Notes: generated by a model from the sequence alone, not told the origin. DNA of 64,000 bases from Thinopyrum elongatum (GCA_011799875.1 CM022303.1:281128850-281192849), one strand, 5' to 3'; positions 35,446 to 47,242 are shown, counted from the first letter of the stretch. Numbers and translations: made by a program.

Positions 35446-36812
35446 TGATGTTGGCTTGAACTATGTTGGTGTTTCCCTAAAGAGGAAGGGATGATGCAAC
35501 ACAACAACGGTAGGTATTTCCCTCAGTGATGGGACCAAGGTTATTGAACCAGTAGGAGAACCAAGCAACACTACGTAAACAGCACCTGCACACAAAGAAC
35601 AAATACTTGCAACCCGACGTGTTAAAGGGGTTGTCAATCCCTTTCAGGTAACGGCGCCAGAAATTGGCAAACGGACGTGAGATAAATTGTAGTAGATTGA
35701 TAGATGCAAATAAAAGCAAATAAAATTCAGTGAGGTATTTTTGGGTTTTTGGAAATAAAAGCAAATAAAAGCATCTACTACTATTACTCCACACATCGAC
35801 CGCTATCCAGCATGCATCTAGTGTACTAAGTTCATGGAGAAATAGAGTAATGCAATAAGAACGATGACATGATGTAGACAAGATCTATTTATGTAGAAAT
35901 AGACCCCATCTTGTTATCCTTAATAGCAACGATACATACGTGTCGGTTCCCCTTCTGTCACTGGGATCAAGCACCGTAAGATCGAACCCATCACAAAGCA
36001 CCTCTTCACATGGCAAGAAAAATCGATCTAGTTGGCCTAACTAAACCAAAGATTCGAAGAAGAAATATGAGGCTATAAGTAATCATGCATATAAGAGATC
36101 AAAAGACTCAAATAACTTTCATGGATAAAAACATAGATATGATCATAAACTCAAAGTTCATCGGATCCCAACAAACACACCGCAAAAAAGAGTTACATCA
36201 AATAGATCTCCAAGAGACCATTGTATTGAGAATCAAAAGAGAGAGAGGAAGCCATCTAGCTACTGCCTACGGACCCGTAGGTCTACAATGAACTACTCAC
36301 GCATCATCGGAGAGGCACCAATGAGGATGATGAACCCCTCCGTGATGGTGTCTAGATTGGATCTGTGGTTTCTGGAACTTGCGGCGGCTGGAATTGATTT
36401 TCGTTGACTCCCCTAGGGTTTCTGGAATATTGGGGTATTTATAGAGCAAAGAGGCGGTGCAGGAGGTGCCCGAGGTGGGCACAACCCACCTAGGCGCGCC
36501 TGGGCCCCCAGGCGCGCCCTGGTGGGTTGTGCTCCCCTCGGAGCCCCCCTCAGGTACTTTCTTGGCCCAACTTGTGTCTTCTGGTCCAGAAAAAATCACC
36601 AAAAAGTTTCACTGTGTTTGGACCCCGTTTGGTATTGATTTCCTGCGAAGTAAAAAACAAGCAAAAAATAGCAACTGGCACTGGGCACTATGTCAATAGG
36701 CTAGTCCCAAAAAATGATATAAAGTTGCTATAAAATGATTGTAAAACATCCAAGAATGATAATATAACAGCATGGAACAAGCAAAAATTATAGATACGTT
36801 GGAGACGTATCA
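35446..36812 (-). repeat. 5' LTR of element G, internally deleted
   Basis: 1367 bp. Relative to the 3' LTR it lacks about 235 bp after tttttggaaata (35755 region versus 30642-30880). The first 250 bp (plus-strand left end) differ from the partner at many sites (about 7% by eye), while the remainder is nearly identical. Confidence 0.9.
36436..36524 (-). promoter_or_regulatory. Hairpin plus TATA module in G 5' LTR
   Basis: Arms CACCTAGGCGCGCC (36487-36500) and GGCGCGCCCTGGTG (36511-36524), loop TGGGCCCCCA; TATAAATA on the minus strand at 36436-36443. Confidence 0.7.
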
Positions 36813-36817
36813 CCCAC

Positions 36818-37435
36818 CTGAATTCAATAGTCTTCTTCATAAAAGAACCAGTACAAGAAGTATCGAGCATGGATCGATCATCATTAGAAAGACGAGCATA
36901 AAAATTCTGAATAATAATTTCTCTAGAGAGCTCATGATTGGGGCATGAATATAACATTGACTTAAGCCTCCCCCAAGCTAGAGCGATGCTTTCTCCTTCA
37001 CGCGGCTAAAAACTATATATATAATACCTATCACGATGAACTAGATGCATAGGACAATTTTTTTGGTGAAAATTCCAATTTCAATCGATTCCAGTTCCAA
37101 GATCCAATATCATCGCATAGCCTATACCATGTCAATGCTTTTCCCTTCAAAGATAAAGGGAAAACCTTCTTCTTAGCTTCATCTCCGGATAAACCTGCAA
37201 GCTTAAATAATCCACAAATTTCATCCACATATATCAAGTGCATATCAGGATGTTCAGTTCCATCTCCTGCATAAGGATTAGCTAGCAGTTGTTCTATCAT
37301 ACCCGAAGGAATTTCATAACCAATATTTTCAGTAGGTGTAGTAGGTTGAGGGGCAACTAATTGTGGTTTCGGTCGAGGTGAAGATACCCCGAACAAACCC
37401 CTCAAAGGATGGTTCTCCATAGTAACAAGTAACAA
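36818..37435 (-). pseudogene. Gag N-terminus and capsid of element C, right fragment
   Basis: 37031-37435 begins MLLVTMENHPLRGLFGV and continues through IPSGMIEQLLANPYAGDG and FPLSLKGKALTWYRLC, the capsid N-terminal domain. A frameshift near 37040 leads to 36818-36957 (the visible part of YARLSNDDRSMLDTSCTGSF). Element G is inserted at 36812/30333, inside the codon run after KKTIEFRW; the frame resumes at 30332. Gag forms the particle. It is broken by frameshift and insertion. Confidence 0.83.
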
Positions 37436-37496
37436 TGAATTTCAGCACGTAGTAATAATTTTTCCTTACCGATTTCCACTTACCAAGAGTGCTTCA

Positions 37497-37515
37497 CTCC
37501 CCGGCAACGGCGCCA
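37497..37515 (-). other. Primer binding site of element C (tRNA-Asp type)
   Basis: The minus strand reads TGGCGCCGTTGCCGGGGAG, a perfect complement to the plant tRNA-Asp 3' end. Confidence 0.9.
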
Positions 37516-37526
37516 GAAAAGTGTCT

Positions 37527-37930
37527 TGATGACCCACAAGTATAGGGGATCAATCATAGTCCTTTCGATAAGTAAGAGTGTCGAACCCAACGAGGAGCAG
37601 AAGGAAATGACAAGTGGTTTTCAGCAAGGCATTTTCTGCAAGCACTGAAATAGTCGGTAACAGGTAGTTTGATAGCAAAATAATTTGTAACGGACAAGTA
37701 ACAGTAAATAAAGTGTAGCAAGGTAGCCCAATCCTTTTGTGGCAAAGGACAGGCCAAAACGGTCTCTTATGATAAGCAAAGCGTTCTTGAGGGTACACGG
37801 GAATTTCACCATATCACTTTGATCATGTTGGTTTGGTTCGTGTTCACTACTTTGATAATTTGATATGTGGGTGGACTGGTGCTTAGGTGTTGTTCTTACT
37901 TGAACAAACCTCCTACTTATGATTAACCCC
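37527..37930 (-). repeat. 5' LTR of element C, U5-side part
   Basis: 404 bp from the primer-site side up to the insertion of D in a run of C (gattaacccc). It matches 17682 onward at about 96% by eye. Confidence 0.92.
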
Positions 37931-39505
37931 TGATACGTCTCCAACGTATCTATAATTTTTGATTGTTCCATGCTATTATATTATCTATTTTGGATGTTTT
38001 ATATGCATTAATATGCTATTTTATATTATTTTTGGGACTAACCTATTAACCTAGAGCCCAGTGTTAGTTTCTATTTTTTTTCTTGTTTTTGAGTTTTACA
38101 GAAAAGGAATATCAAACGGAGTCCAAACGGAATAAAACTTTCGTGATGAGTTTTCTTGGACCAGAAGACACACGTAGGTCTTGGAGTTGAAGTCAGAGGA
38201 GTCCCGAGGCGGCGGCAAGCCTCAGGGGCGCGCCCTAGGGGGGGGCTGGCTTGTGGGCCCACCGAGGCTGCTCCAACCCTAATCTTTGGCCTATAAATTC
38301 CCAAATATTCCCAACCGACCAGAAGCGTCCACCAAAATACTTTTCCATCACCGCAACCTTCTGTTTCCGTGAGATCCCATCTTGGGGCCTTTTCCAGCAT
38401 CCTGCCGGAGGGGGATTCGATCACGGAGGGCATCTACATCAACCCTATTGCCCTTCCGATGAAGCGTGAGTAATTTACCTCAGACCTACAGGTTCATAGC
38501 TAGTAGCTAGATGGCTTCTTCTCTCTCTTTGATCTTCAATACAATGTTCTCCTTGATGTTCTTGGAGTTCTATCCGATGTAATATTCTTTTGCGGTGTGT
38601 TTGTCGAGATCCGATGAATTGTGGATTTATGATCAGATTATCTATGAATATTATTTGAATCTTCTTTGAATTCTTTTATGCATGATTTAATATCTTTGTA
38701 TTTCTCTTTGAATTATTGGTTTGGTTTGGCCAACTAGATTGGTATTTCTTGCAATGGGAGAGGTGCTTAGTTTTGGGTTCAATCTTGCGGTGTCCTCACC
38801 CAGTGACAAAGTAGAGGTAGCGAGGCACGTATTGTATTGTTGCCATCAATGGTAAAAAGATGGGGTTTTCATCATATTGCTTGAGTTTATCCCTCTACAT
38901 CATGTCATCTTACTTAAGGCGTTACTCCGTTCTTATGAACTTAATACTCTAGATGCATGCTGGATAGCAGTCGATGTGTGGAGTAATAGTAGTAGATGCA
39001 GGCAGGAGTCAGTCTACTTGACACGGACGTGATGCCTATATTCATAATCATTGCCTTGGATATCGTCATAACTTTGTGCTTTTCTATCAATTACTCGACA
39101 ATAATTTGTTCACCCAGCATGTTATTTTCTTTCAAGAGAGAAGCCTCTAGTGAAACCTATGGCCCCCGGGTCTATTTTCCATCATACATTTTCAGATCTA
39201 TAAAACAAAAATACCAAAAATACCTTGCTGCATTTTTTTTACTTTGTTTTACGTTTTTGTAATCTTTTATATCTATCTCTATCAGATCTCATCCTTGCAA
39301 TTGACCGTGAAGTGATTGACAACCCCTTTATCGCGTTGGGTGCAAGTGTTTGATTGTTTGTGCAGGTGCATAGATTGGAGACTTGCTTGTACCTCCTACT
39401 GGATTGATACTTTGGTTCTCTAACTGAGGGAAATACTTATCTCTACTTTGTTGCATCACCCTTTCCTCTTCAAGGAAAAAACCAACGCAAGCTCAAGAAG
39501 TAGCA
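37931..39505 (+). repeat. 5' LTR of element D
   Basis: 1575 bp, TGATACGTCTCC to AGAAGTAGCA. TATA box TATAAAT at 38292-38298. A single GGGGCGCGCCC motif stands where the W, C and G LTRs have the full hairpin. Confidence 0.94.
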
Positions 39506-39516
39506 GGAAGAATTTC

Positions 39517-39535
39517 TCGCGCCGTTGCCGGGGAG
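39517..39535 (+). other. Primer binding site of element D (tRNA-Asp type)
   Basis: TCGCGCCGTTGCCGGGGAG, one mismatch (second base) to the tRNA-Asp complement. Confidence 0.87.
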
Positions 39536-39744
39536 GTTCTACATCAAGCCTACCAAGTACCCATCATAAACTCTCATCTCTTGCATTACATTATTTGCCA
39601 TTTGCCTCTTATTTTCCTCTCCCCTACTTCTAAAATAATTTTCAGAAGAAACGCAAAAAGATTTGCCTTTTTATTCGCCCTTCTTTTTTTCGTCTTTTCG
39701 TTTGCTTTCTGTTTGCTCGTGTGCTAGATTGCTTGTTTGCCCGT

Positions 39745-40792
39745 ATGGCTCAACCCAAAAACTTTGATCCTTATTATAGGAAGTTGGAAGAGATTGAAAA
39801 TAATGCTAAAAGCTTCATGTCTTTACAATTTGAGCATAATAGTTTCTTTAGAAACACAAAAAGTTTCTTTAGAAATGAGCTTAAAGAAATGAGCTTGATG
39901 ACATGACTAAGGAATTTTATGGTTTGAAATCTCAGTTTGCTCACCTTGAAAATTTAGTAGGCCAAATTTCTGATAAACAAACTACTTTGGTAAATAAGAT
40001 GGCCGCTTAACCGAAGTCTTGTGATAATAATGATGAAGATCTTAAATTAATTGGTGTGACTCCTATTGAATCTTTGTTTGCTAATATAAATCTTGATAAA
40101 TTTGGGACTGGAGATGAGTCAACTTTAGTTAGAAGGCGTCCCAATGATTCGGAGTTTAAAGATCTTATTGAAAAAATTGATAAAAGTGGGATTGGAGAGG
40201 TCAAGACTTTAAGTAGCGATGAACCCACTCTTTTGGATTTCAAGGACTTTAATTATGATAATTGTTCTTTGATAGATTGTATTTCCTTTTTGCAATCCAT
40301 GTTGAATTCTCCTCATGCGTATGATCAAAATAAAGTTTTTACTAAACATATCGTTGATGCTATGATGAAATCTTTTGAAGAAAAACTTGAGTTGGAAGTT
40401 GCTATCACTAGAAAGCTTTATGATGAGTGGGAACCTACTATTAAGATTAAAATTAAAGATTATGAGTGCCATGCTTTGTGTGATTTGGGTGCTAGTGTTT
40501 CCACGATTCCAAAAACTTTATGTGATGTGCTAGGTTTCCGTGAATTTGATGATTGTTCTTTAATTTGCATCTAGCGGATTCCAATATTAAGAAACCTATG
40601 GGAAGGATTAATGATGTTCTTATTGTTGCAAATAGGAATTATGTGGTCATAGATTTCATTGTTCTTGATATAGATTGCAATCCTACATGTCCTATTATTC
40701 TTGGTAGACCTTTTCTTAGAACGATTGGTGCAATTATTGATATGAAAGAAGGAAACATTAGATTTCAGTTTCCGTTAAGGAAGGTCTTATAA
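39745..40792 (+). pseudogene. Coiled-coil and retropepsin protein of element D
   Basis: ATG at 39745 (MAQPKNFDPYYRKLEEIENN) starts a helical, heptad-like N-terminus. A frameshift near 39890 and a TAA at about 40007 follow. 40056-40574 includes IDKSGIGEVKTLSSDEPTLL, a single copy of the motif repeated in B and G, then the protease active site ECHALCDLGASVSTIPKTL. A frameshift near 40560 leads to 40553-40792, with the protease C-terminus (CPIILGRPFLRTIGAIID). There is no capsid domain, zinc knuckle or polymerase. The enzyme would be a free-standing protease in intact copies. DLGAS places it in the Athila lineage. Confidence 0.8.
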
Positions 40793-40924
40793 CACTTTCC
40801 AAGAAAGAAAATTAAGTTGCCATATGAATCTATCATGAGAGCTACTTATGGATTATTACCAAAGATGACAATACCTAGATCTATTGCAATATGCCTAGCT
40901 AGGGGCGTTAAACAATAGCGCTTG

Positions 40925-40940
40925 TTGGGAGGCAACCCAA
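40925..40940 (+). other. Stem-loop after the ORF in element D
   Basis: TTGGGAGGCAACCCAA, preceded by GCGCTTG; identical to the G copy. Confidence 0.8.
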
Positions 40941-41594
40941 TTTTATTTTTATGTTTTTTGTTTTTGCTACTGTTCTTCAATAAATTGCACATTATTACCT
41001 CTGTAGTAATTGTGTTTTGGTGCTTTAAGTAGAGCCAAGTCAGACCTTTGGGATGGTCTACGGTGATAGTTGATTTGATCTTGCTGAAAAACATAAACTT
41101 TTGCGTCCAGTAACAGAATTGTTTAAATTCACAGAAACGTGTTATGGTTCTGAATTTTTTTACAAAAGATTGATATATAAATTTCCCAGATTTTCATAAT
41201 TTTTCATAATTTTTAGAGTTACAGAAGTTTGAGCTTAATTCAGATCTTCACAGACTGTTCTGTTTTTGACAGATTCTGTTTTCTAAGTGTTGTTTGCTTA
41301 TTTTAATGAATCTATGGGTAGTATCGGGGGGTATGAACCATGGAAAAGTTGGAATACAGTAGATATTACACCATTATAAATAAATAATGAGTTCACAACA
41401 GTACCAAAAGTGGTGATTTGCTTTTCTTATACTAACGGATCTCATGAGTTTTCTGTTGAGTTTTGTGTTGTGAAGTTTTCAAGTTTTGGGTAAAGATTTG
41501 ATGGACTATGGAATAAGGAGTGGCAAGAGCCTAAGCTTGGGGATTCCCAAGGCCCCCCAAAGTAATATTCAAGTACAACCAAGCATCTAAGCTT

Positions 41595-41618
41595 GGGGAT
41601 GCCCCGGATGGCATCCCC
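41595..41618 (+). other. Stem-loop GGGGATGCC/GGCATCCCC in element D
   Basis: Nine-base perfect arms, 6-nt loop CCGGAT, directly after AAGCTT. Confidence 0.78.
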
Positions 41619-42754
41619 TCTTTCGTCTTCAATCCATTGGTAAATTTACTTGAGGCTATATTTTTATTCACCACATGATATGTGTTTTGCTTGGAGCGTC
41701 TTGTATGATATGAGTCTTTGATTTTTAGTTTGCCACAATCATCCTTGATGTACACACCTTTTGAGAGGGACACGCATGAATCGTGGATTTATTAGAATAC
41801 TCTATGTGCTTCACTTATATCTTTTGAGCTAGGCAATATGCTCTAGTGCTTCACTTATATCTTTTTTAGAGCACGGCGGTGGCTTTATTTTATAGAAATT
41901 GTTGAACTCTCATGCTTCACTTATATTATTTTGAGAGTCTTAAACAGCATGGTAATTTTCTTAGGTTATAAATTTAGTCCTAATATGATGGGCATCCAAG
42001 AGGGATATAATAAAAACTTTCATATAAAGAGCGTTGAATACTATGAGAAGTTATATTCCTTGCATATTGTTTTGAGATATAAAGATGGTGATATTAGATT
42101 CATGCTAGTGAGTAATTATGGATTGTAGAAATACTTGTATTAAAGTTTGTGATTCCCGTAGCATGCACGTATGGTGAACTGTTATGTGATGAAGTCGGAG
42201 CATGATTTATTTATTGATTGTCTTCCTTATGAGTGGCGGTCGGGGACGAGCGATGGTATTTCCCTACCAATCTATCCCCCTAGGAGCATGCGTGTAGTAC
42301 TTCGTTTCGGTAGCTTATAGACTTTTGCAATAAGTATGTGAGTTCTTTATGACTAATGTTGAGTCCATGGATCATACGCACTCTCACCCTTCCACCATTG
42401 CTAGCCTCTCTAGTACCGCGCAATTCTCGCCGGTGCACTACACCCACCATATACCTTCCTCAAAACAGCCACCATACCTACCCATTATGGCATTTCCATA
42501 GCCATTCCGAGATATATTGCCATGCAACTTCCACCGTTCCGTTTATTATGACACGCACCATCATTGTCATATTGTTCTCATATGCATGAGGCATTCATAT
42601 AGAGTCATATTTTGTTCTGAGTATCGAGTTGTAATTCTTGAGTTGTAAGTAAATAAAAGTGTGATGGTCATCATTATTAGAGCATTGTCCCATGTGAGGA
42701 AAGGATGACGGAAGCTATGATTCCCTCACAAGTTGGGATGAGTCTCCGGACTTA

Positions 42755-42855
42755 CAAAAAATAAAAGAGGCCAAAGAAGCCCGAATAAAAAAAGAGAAAA
42801 AAAGAGGCCAAAGAGCCCAAAATAAAAAAAAATGAGAGAAAAGAGAGAAGGGACA
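42755..42855 (+). repeat. Purine-rich tract in element D
   Basis: About 100 bases that are almost all A and G, with the phrase agaggccaaag repeated at about 42766 and 42804. Not present in B or G. Confidence 0.75.
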
Positions 42856-43618
42856 ATGTTACTATCCTTTTTCCACACTTGTGCTTCAAAGTAGCACCAT
42901 GATCTTCATGATAGAGAGTCTCCTATTTTGTCACTTTCATATACTAGTGGGAGTTTTTCATTATAGAACTTGGCTTGTATATTCCAATGATGGGCTTCCT
43001 CAAATTGCCCTAGGTCTTCGTGAGCAAGCAAGTTGGATGCACACCCACTTAGTTTCTTTTTGAGCTTTCATATACTTATAGCGCTAGTGCATCCGTTGCA
43101 TGGCAATCCCTACTCACTCACATTGATATCTATTGATGGGCATCTCCATAGCCCGTTGATACGCCTAGTTGATGTGAGACTATCTCCATCTTCTTTGTTG
43201 TCTCCACAACCACCATATTCTATTCCACCTATAGTGCTATATCCATGGCTCACGCTCATGTATTGCGTGAAAGTTGAAAAAGTTTGAGAACATCAAAAGT
43301 ATGAAACAATTGCTTGGCTTGTCATCGGGGTTGTGCATGATTTAATACTTTGTGTGATGAAGATGGAGCATAGCCAGACTATATGATTTTGTAGGGATAA
43401 CTTTCTTTGGCCATGTTATTTTGAGAAGAAATGATTGCTTTATTAATATGCTTGAAATATTATAGTTTTTCTGTCAATATTAAACTTTTGTTTTGATTCT
43501 TATGGATCTGAATATTCATGCCACAATAAAGAACATTACATGGATAAATATGGTAGGTAGCATTCCACATCAAAAATTCTATTTTTATCATTTACCTACT
43601 TGAGGACGAGCAGGAATT

Positions 43619-43633
43619 AAGCTTGGGGATGCT
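43619..43633 (+). other. Polypurine tract of element D
   Basis: AAGCTTGGGGATGCT directly before the 3' LTR. Confidence 0.85.
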
Positions 43634-45200
43634 TGATACGTCTCCAACGTATCTATAATTTTTGATTGTTCCATGCTATTATATTATCTATTTTGGATAT
43701 TTTATATGCATTAATATGCTATTTTATATTATTTTTGGGACTAACCTATTAACCTAGAGCCCAGTGCCAGTTTCTGTTTTTTCCTTGTTTTTGAGTTTTA
43801 CAGAAAAGGAATATCAAACGGAGTCCAAACGGTATAAAACTTTTGCGATATTTTTCTTGGACTAGAAGACACATGTAGGACTTGGAGTTGAAGTCAGAGG
43901 AGTCCCGAGGCGGTGGCAAGCCTCAGGGGCGCGCCCTGGGGGGGGCCTGGCTTGTGGGCCCACCGAGGCTCCTCCAACCCTAATCTTTGGCCTATAAATT
44001 CCCAAATATTCCCAAATGACCAGAAGCGTCCACCAAAATACTTTTCCATCGCCACAACCTTCTGTTTCCGTGAGATCCCATCTTGGGGCCTTTTCCGGCA
44101 TCCTGCCGGAGGGGGATTCCATCACGGAGGGCATCTACATCAACCCTATTGCCCTTCCGATGAAGCGTGAGTAGTTTACCTCAGACCTACGGGTTCATAG
44201 CTAGTAGCTAGATGGCTTCTTCTCGCTCTTTGATCTTCAATACAATGTTCTCCTCGATGTTCTTGGAGTTCTATCCGATGTATATTCTTTTGTGGTGTGT
44301 TTGTCGAGATCCGATGAATTGTGGATTTATGATCAAATTATCTATGAATATTATTTGAATCTTCTCTGAATTCTTTTATGCCTGATTTAATATCTTTGTA
44401 TTTCTCTTTGAATTATTGGTTTGGTTTGGCCAACTAGATTGGTATTTCTTGCAATGGGAGAGGTGCTTAGTTTTGGGTTCAATCTTGCGGTGTCCTCACC
44501 CAGTGACATAGTAGGGGTAGCGAGGCACGTATTGTATTGTTGCCATCAAGGATAAAAAGATGGGGTTTTCATCATATTGCTTGAGTTTATCCCTCTACAT
44601 CATGTCATCTTACTTAAGGCGTTACTCCGTTCTTATGAACTTAATACTCTAGATGCATGCTGGATAGCGGTCGATGTGTGGAGTAATAGTAGTAGATGCA
44701 GGTAGGAGTCGGTCTACTTGACACGGACGTGATGCCTATATTCATAATCATTGCCTTGGATATCGCCATAACTTTGCGCTTTTCTATCAATTGCTCGAGA
44801 GTAATTTGTTCACCCACCGTGTTATTTTCTTTCAAGAGAGAAGCCTCTAGTGAAACCTATGGCCCCCGGGTCTATTTTCCATCATATATTTTTAGATCTA
44901 TAAAACAAAAATACCAAAAATACCTTGCTGCAATTTATTTGTTTTTACTTTCTTTTACGTTTTAGTAATCTTTTATATCTATCTCATCCTTGCAATTGAC
45001 CGTGAAGGGATTGACAACCCCTTTATCACGTTTGTTGCAAGTGTTTGATTGTTTGTGCAGGTGCATAGATTGGACACTTGCTTGTACCTCCTACTGCATT
45101 GATACCTTGGTTCTCTAACTAAGGGAAATACTTATCTCTACTTTGCTGCATCACCCTTTCCTCTTCAAGGGAAAAACCAATGCAAGCTCAAGAAGTAGCA
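43634..45200 (+). repeat. 3' LTR of element D
   Basis: 1567 bp with the same ends; TATA box at 43993-43999. Confidence 0.94.
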
Positions 45201-46306
45201 CCCCCTCGCAAGCATCCACAACTATGAGAAAAGTATTAAGATAAAATCTAACCATAGCATTAAACTTTTGGATCCAAATCGTTCCCTTACAAAGTATCGC
45301 ATGAACTAGGGTTTAAGCTTCTGTCACTCTAGCAACCCATCATCTAATAACTACTCCACAATGCATTCCCTTAGGCCCAAATATGGTGAAGTGCCATGTA
45401 GTCGACGTTCACATGACACCACTAAGGGAATCACAACATACATATCATCAAAATATCGAACACATATCAAGTTCACATGATTATTTGCAACATGACTTCT
45501 CCCGTGACCTCAAGAACAAAAGTAACTACTCACAAATGATAATCATCCTCAAGATCAGAGGGGTATTAAATAGCATAATGGATCTAAACATATAATCTTC
45601 CGCTAGATAAACCATATAGTAATCAACTACAAGATGTAATCAACACTACTAGTCACCCACACGTACCAATCTGTGGTTCCGGTACAAAGATTGAACACAA
45701 GAGATGAACTAGGGTTTGAGAGGAGAAGGTGTTGTTGAAGATGTTGATGGAGATTGCCCTCTCAAAGATGAGAGGGTTGTTGGTGATGATGATGATGATG
45801 ATGATTTCCCACTCCGGGAGGGAAGTTCTCCCGGCGGAATCGCTCCGCCGGAGGGCAAAAGTGCTCCTGCCCAAGTTCCGCCTCGAGACGGCGGCGGTTC
45901 ATCCCGAAAGTCCCCCTCTTATTTTTTCTAGGTCAAAATGAGTTATATACCAGAAGATGGGCACCGAAGGTGAGCACAACCCACCAGGGCGCGCCTGGGG
46001 GGCCTGGCGCGCCCTGGTGTCTTGTGCTCACTAGGTGGCCCCCCTCCAGTAGTTATTTGCTCCAGTATTTTTCATATATTCCAAAATAATTCTCCGTCAA
46101 TTTTCAGCTCATTTGGAGATGTGCGGAATAGGTAACTCCGACATAGCTTTTTCAGATCGAGAATTCCAGCTGCCGGCATTCTCCCTCTTTGTGTAAACCT
46201 TGCATGTTATGAGAGAAAAGGCATTAGAATTACTCCAAAAAGCATTATTAAGCATGAAAACATTATAAATAATATTAGGAAAACATGATGCAAAATGGAC
46301 GTATCA
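45201..46306 (-). repeat. 5' LTR of element C, U3-side part
   Basis: 1106 bp resuming at ccccctcgcaagcatcc, which corresponds to 18083 onward in the intact 3' LTR, and ending at the element boundary. Together with 37527-37930 it restores one LTR. Confidence 0.92.
45943..46019 (-). promoter_or_regulatory. Hairpin plus TATA module in C 5' LTR
   Basis: Perfect 14-bp arms CACCAGGGCGCGCC (45982-45995) and GGCGCGCCCTGGTG (46006-46019), 10-nt loop; a TATATAA box lies at 45943-45949, 32 bp downstream. Confidence 0.75.
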
Positions 46307-46499
46307 GTACCCAATTGAATGATTTGTTTTACTATGCTAACCAATCTCACGAAGTTGCGTTAAGTTTTGTGTGATTGAAGTTTTCAAGTTTTGGGTGACA
46401 TATGGATATGAGGAGAATAAGGAGTGACAAGAACCTAAGCTTGGGGATGCCCAAGGCACCCTGAGGTAATATTCAAGGAATATCCAAGCAACTAAGCTT

Positions 46500-46523
46500 G
46501 GGGATGCCCCGGAAGGCATCCCC
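46500..46523 (+). other. Stem-loop GGGGATGCC/GGCATCCCC in element B, first copy
   Basis: Nine-base arms with a 6-nt loop CCGGAA, directly after AAGCTT, reproducing the sequence of the element's PPT (AAGCTTGGGGATGC). Confidence 0.75.
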
Positions 46524-47242
46524 TCTTTCGTCTTCAACATTATCGGTAACCTCACTTGGAGCTATATTTTTATTCATCACATGATATGAGTTTTGCTTGG
46601 AGCATCATTTTATTTTATTAGGATTTGATTTCTGTTATTTATAGTAATGTTTTGCATCTTTTATTTCAGTAAAAATGTCAAGTATAGCCTTTACCATGCT
46701 TATTTTGCAAGTCTATATGTTGCTGTTTGAAAAACAGAAAGTTTGTTGTTATGTTTTGAATATTTGTGAATAGTAAGAACATGATAAAATCTTGAACTGA
46801 AATTTTTATACAATAAGACAAAACAAATTTTATACAGTGTGGTAATTTTTCAGAATTTTTGCAGTTAGGGAAGTATGAGTATAATTGCACTCTTTACAGA
46901 CTGTCTTGATTAGACAGATTGCTGTTATGTTTGCATTGTTTGCATATGTTTGCTTGTTTAATGATTCTATTTTAGGATAGGAGTATTAAATATGCAGAGG
47001 CATTTAGTATGCAATGCTAAATTATAATTTTAGTGATTTTGTACAGTAGAGAATGATAAGGTTTTGCATTTGATTTATACTAACTTATCTCACGAGTTCT
47101 TGTTGAGTTTTGTGTGGATGAAATTTTTAAGAATTAGGGAAACCATGATATGAGAGGAATTAAGGAGACAAAAGAGCTCAAGCTTGGGGATGCCCAAGGA
47201 ATCCATAGCTAATATTTCAAGAAGTCTCAAGCATCTAAGCTT

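Larger units (their letters stand above)
30333..36812 (-). mobile_element. Element G: non-autonomous Athila-lineage LTR retrotransposon
   Basis: A complete minus-strand element of 6.5 kb with a perfect TSD CCCAC (30328-30332, 36813-36817) in C's gag. LTRs 30333-31934 (1602 bp) and 35446-36812 (1367 bp; an internal deletion of about 235 bp). It has a tRNA-Asp primer site and one degenerate ORF related to that of B, then about 2.3 kb of noncoding sequence. There is no gag, protease or polymerase. LTR ends are TGATACGTCTCCAACGTATC and the terminal CAACATCA. Confidence 0.93.
40793..43618 (+). other. Element D 3' noncoding region
   Basis: About 2.8 kb without supported ORFs. Landmarks are the stem-loop after the ORF (40925-40940), PPT-like cassettes at 41533 and 41589, a hairpin (41595-41618), and a purine-rich tract (42755-42855). 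Confidence 0.65.
37931..45200 (+). mobile_element. Element D: non-autonomous Athila-lineage LTR retrotransposon
   Basis: A complete plus-strand element of 7270 bp inserted in the 5' LTR of C. LTRs are 37931-39505 and 43634-45200. Flanks are ACCCC (37926-37930) and CCCCC (45201-45205), where the uninterrupted C LTR has aaccccctcgc, so the TSD lies in a C run and one base has slipped. The internal part has a tRNA-Asp primer site, one degenerate coiled-coil/protease ORF, and about 2.8 kb of noncoding sequence. The LTRs differ at only about 3-4% by eye in the first 225 bp; it is among the youngest insertions. Confidence 0.93.
17682..46306 (-). mobile_element. Element C: Fatima-like Athila-lineage gypsy retrotransposon
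   Basis: A complete minus-strand element with a perfect TSD GTACC (17677-17681, 46307-46311) in element B. The 5' LTR is split by element D (37527-37930 and 45201-46306); the 3' LTR is 17682-19200. The LTR starts TGATACGTCCATTTTGCATC in element orientation and ends GGGTCATCA, which I recognise as the Fatima type. It carries gag, protease, reverse transcriptase, RNase H, integrase and a small coiled-coil ORF in the env position. It is the only Athila-lineage element here with a polymerase. Stops and frameshifts in every gene mean it is dead. It is interrupted by E, G and D. Confidence 0.92.

Noticed and set aside
37497..37515. tRNA-Asp gene fragment
   Set aside because: Only the 3'-end complement is present next to LTRs, as expected for primer binding sites.
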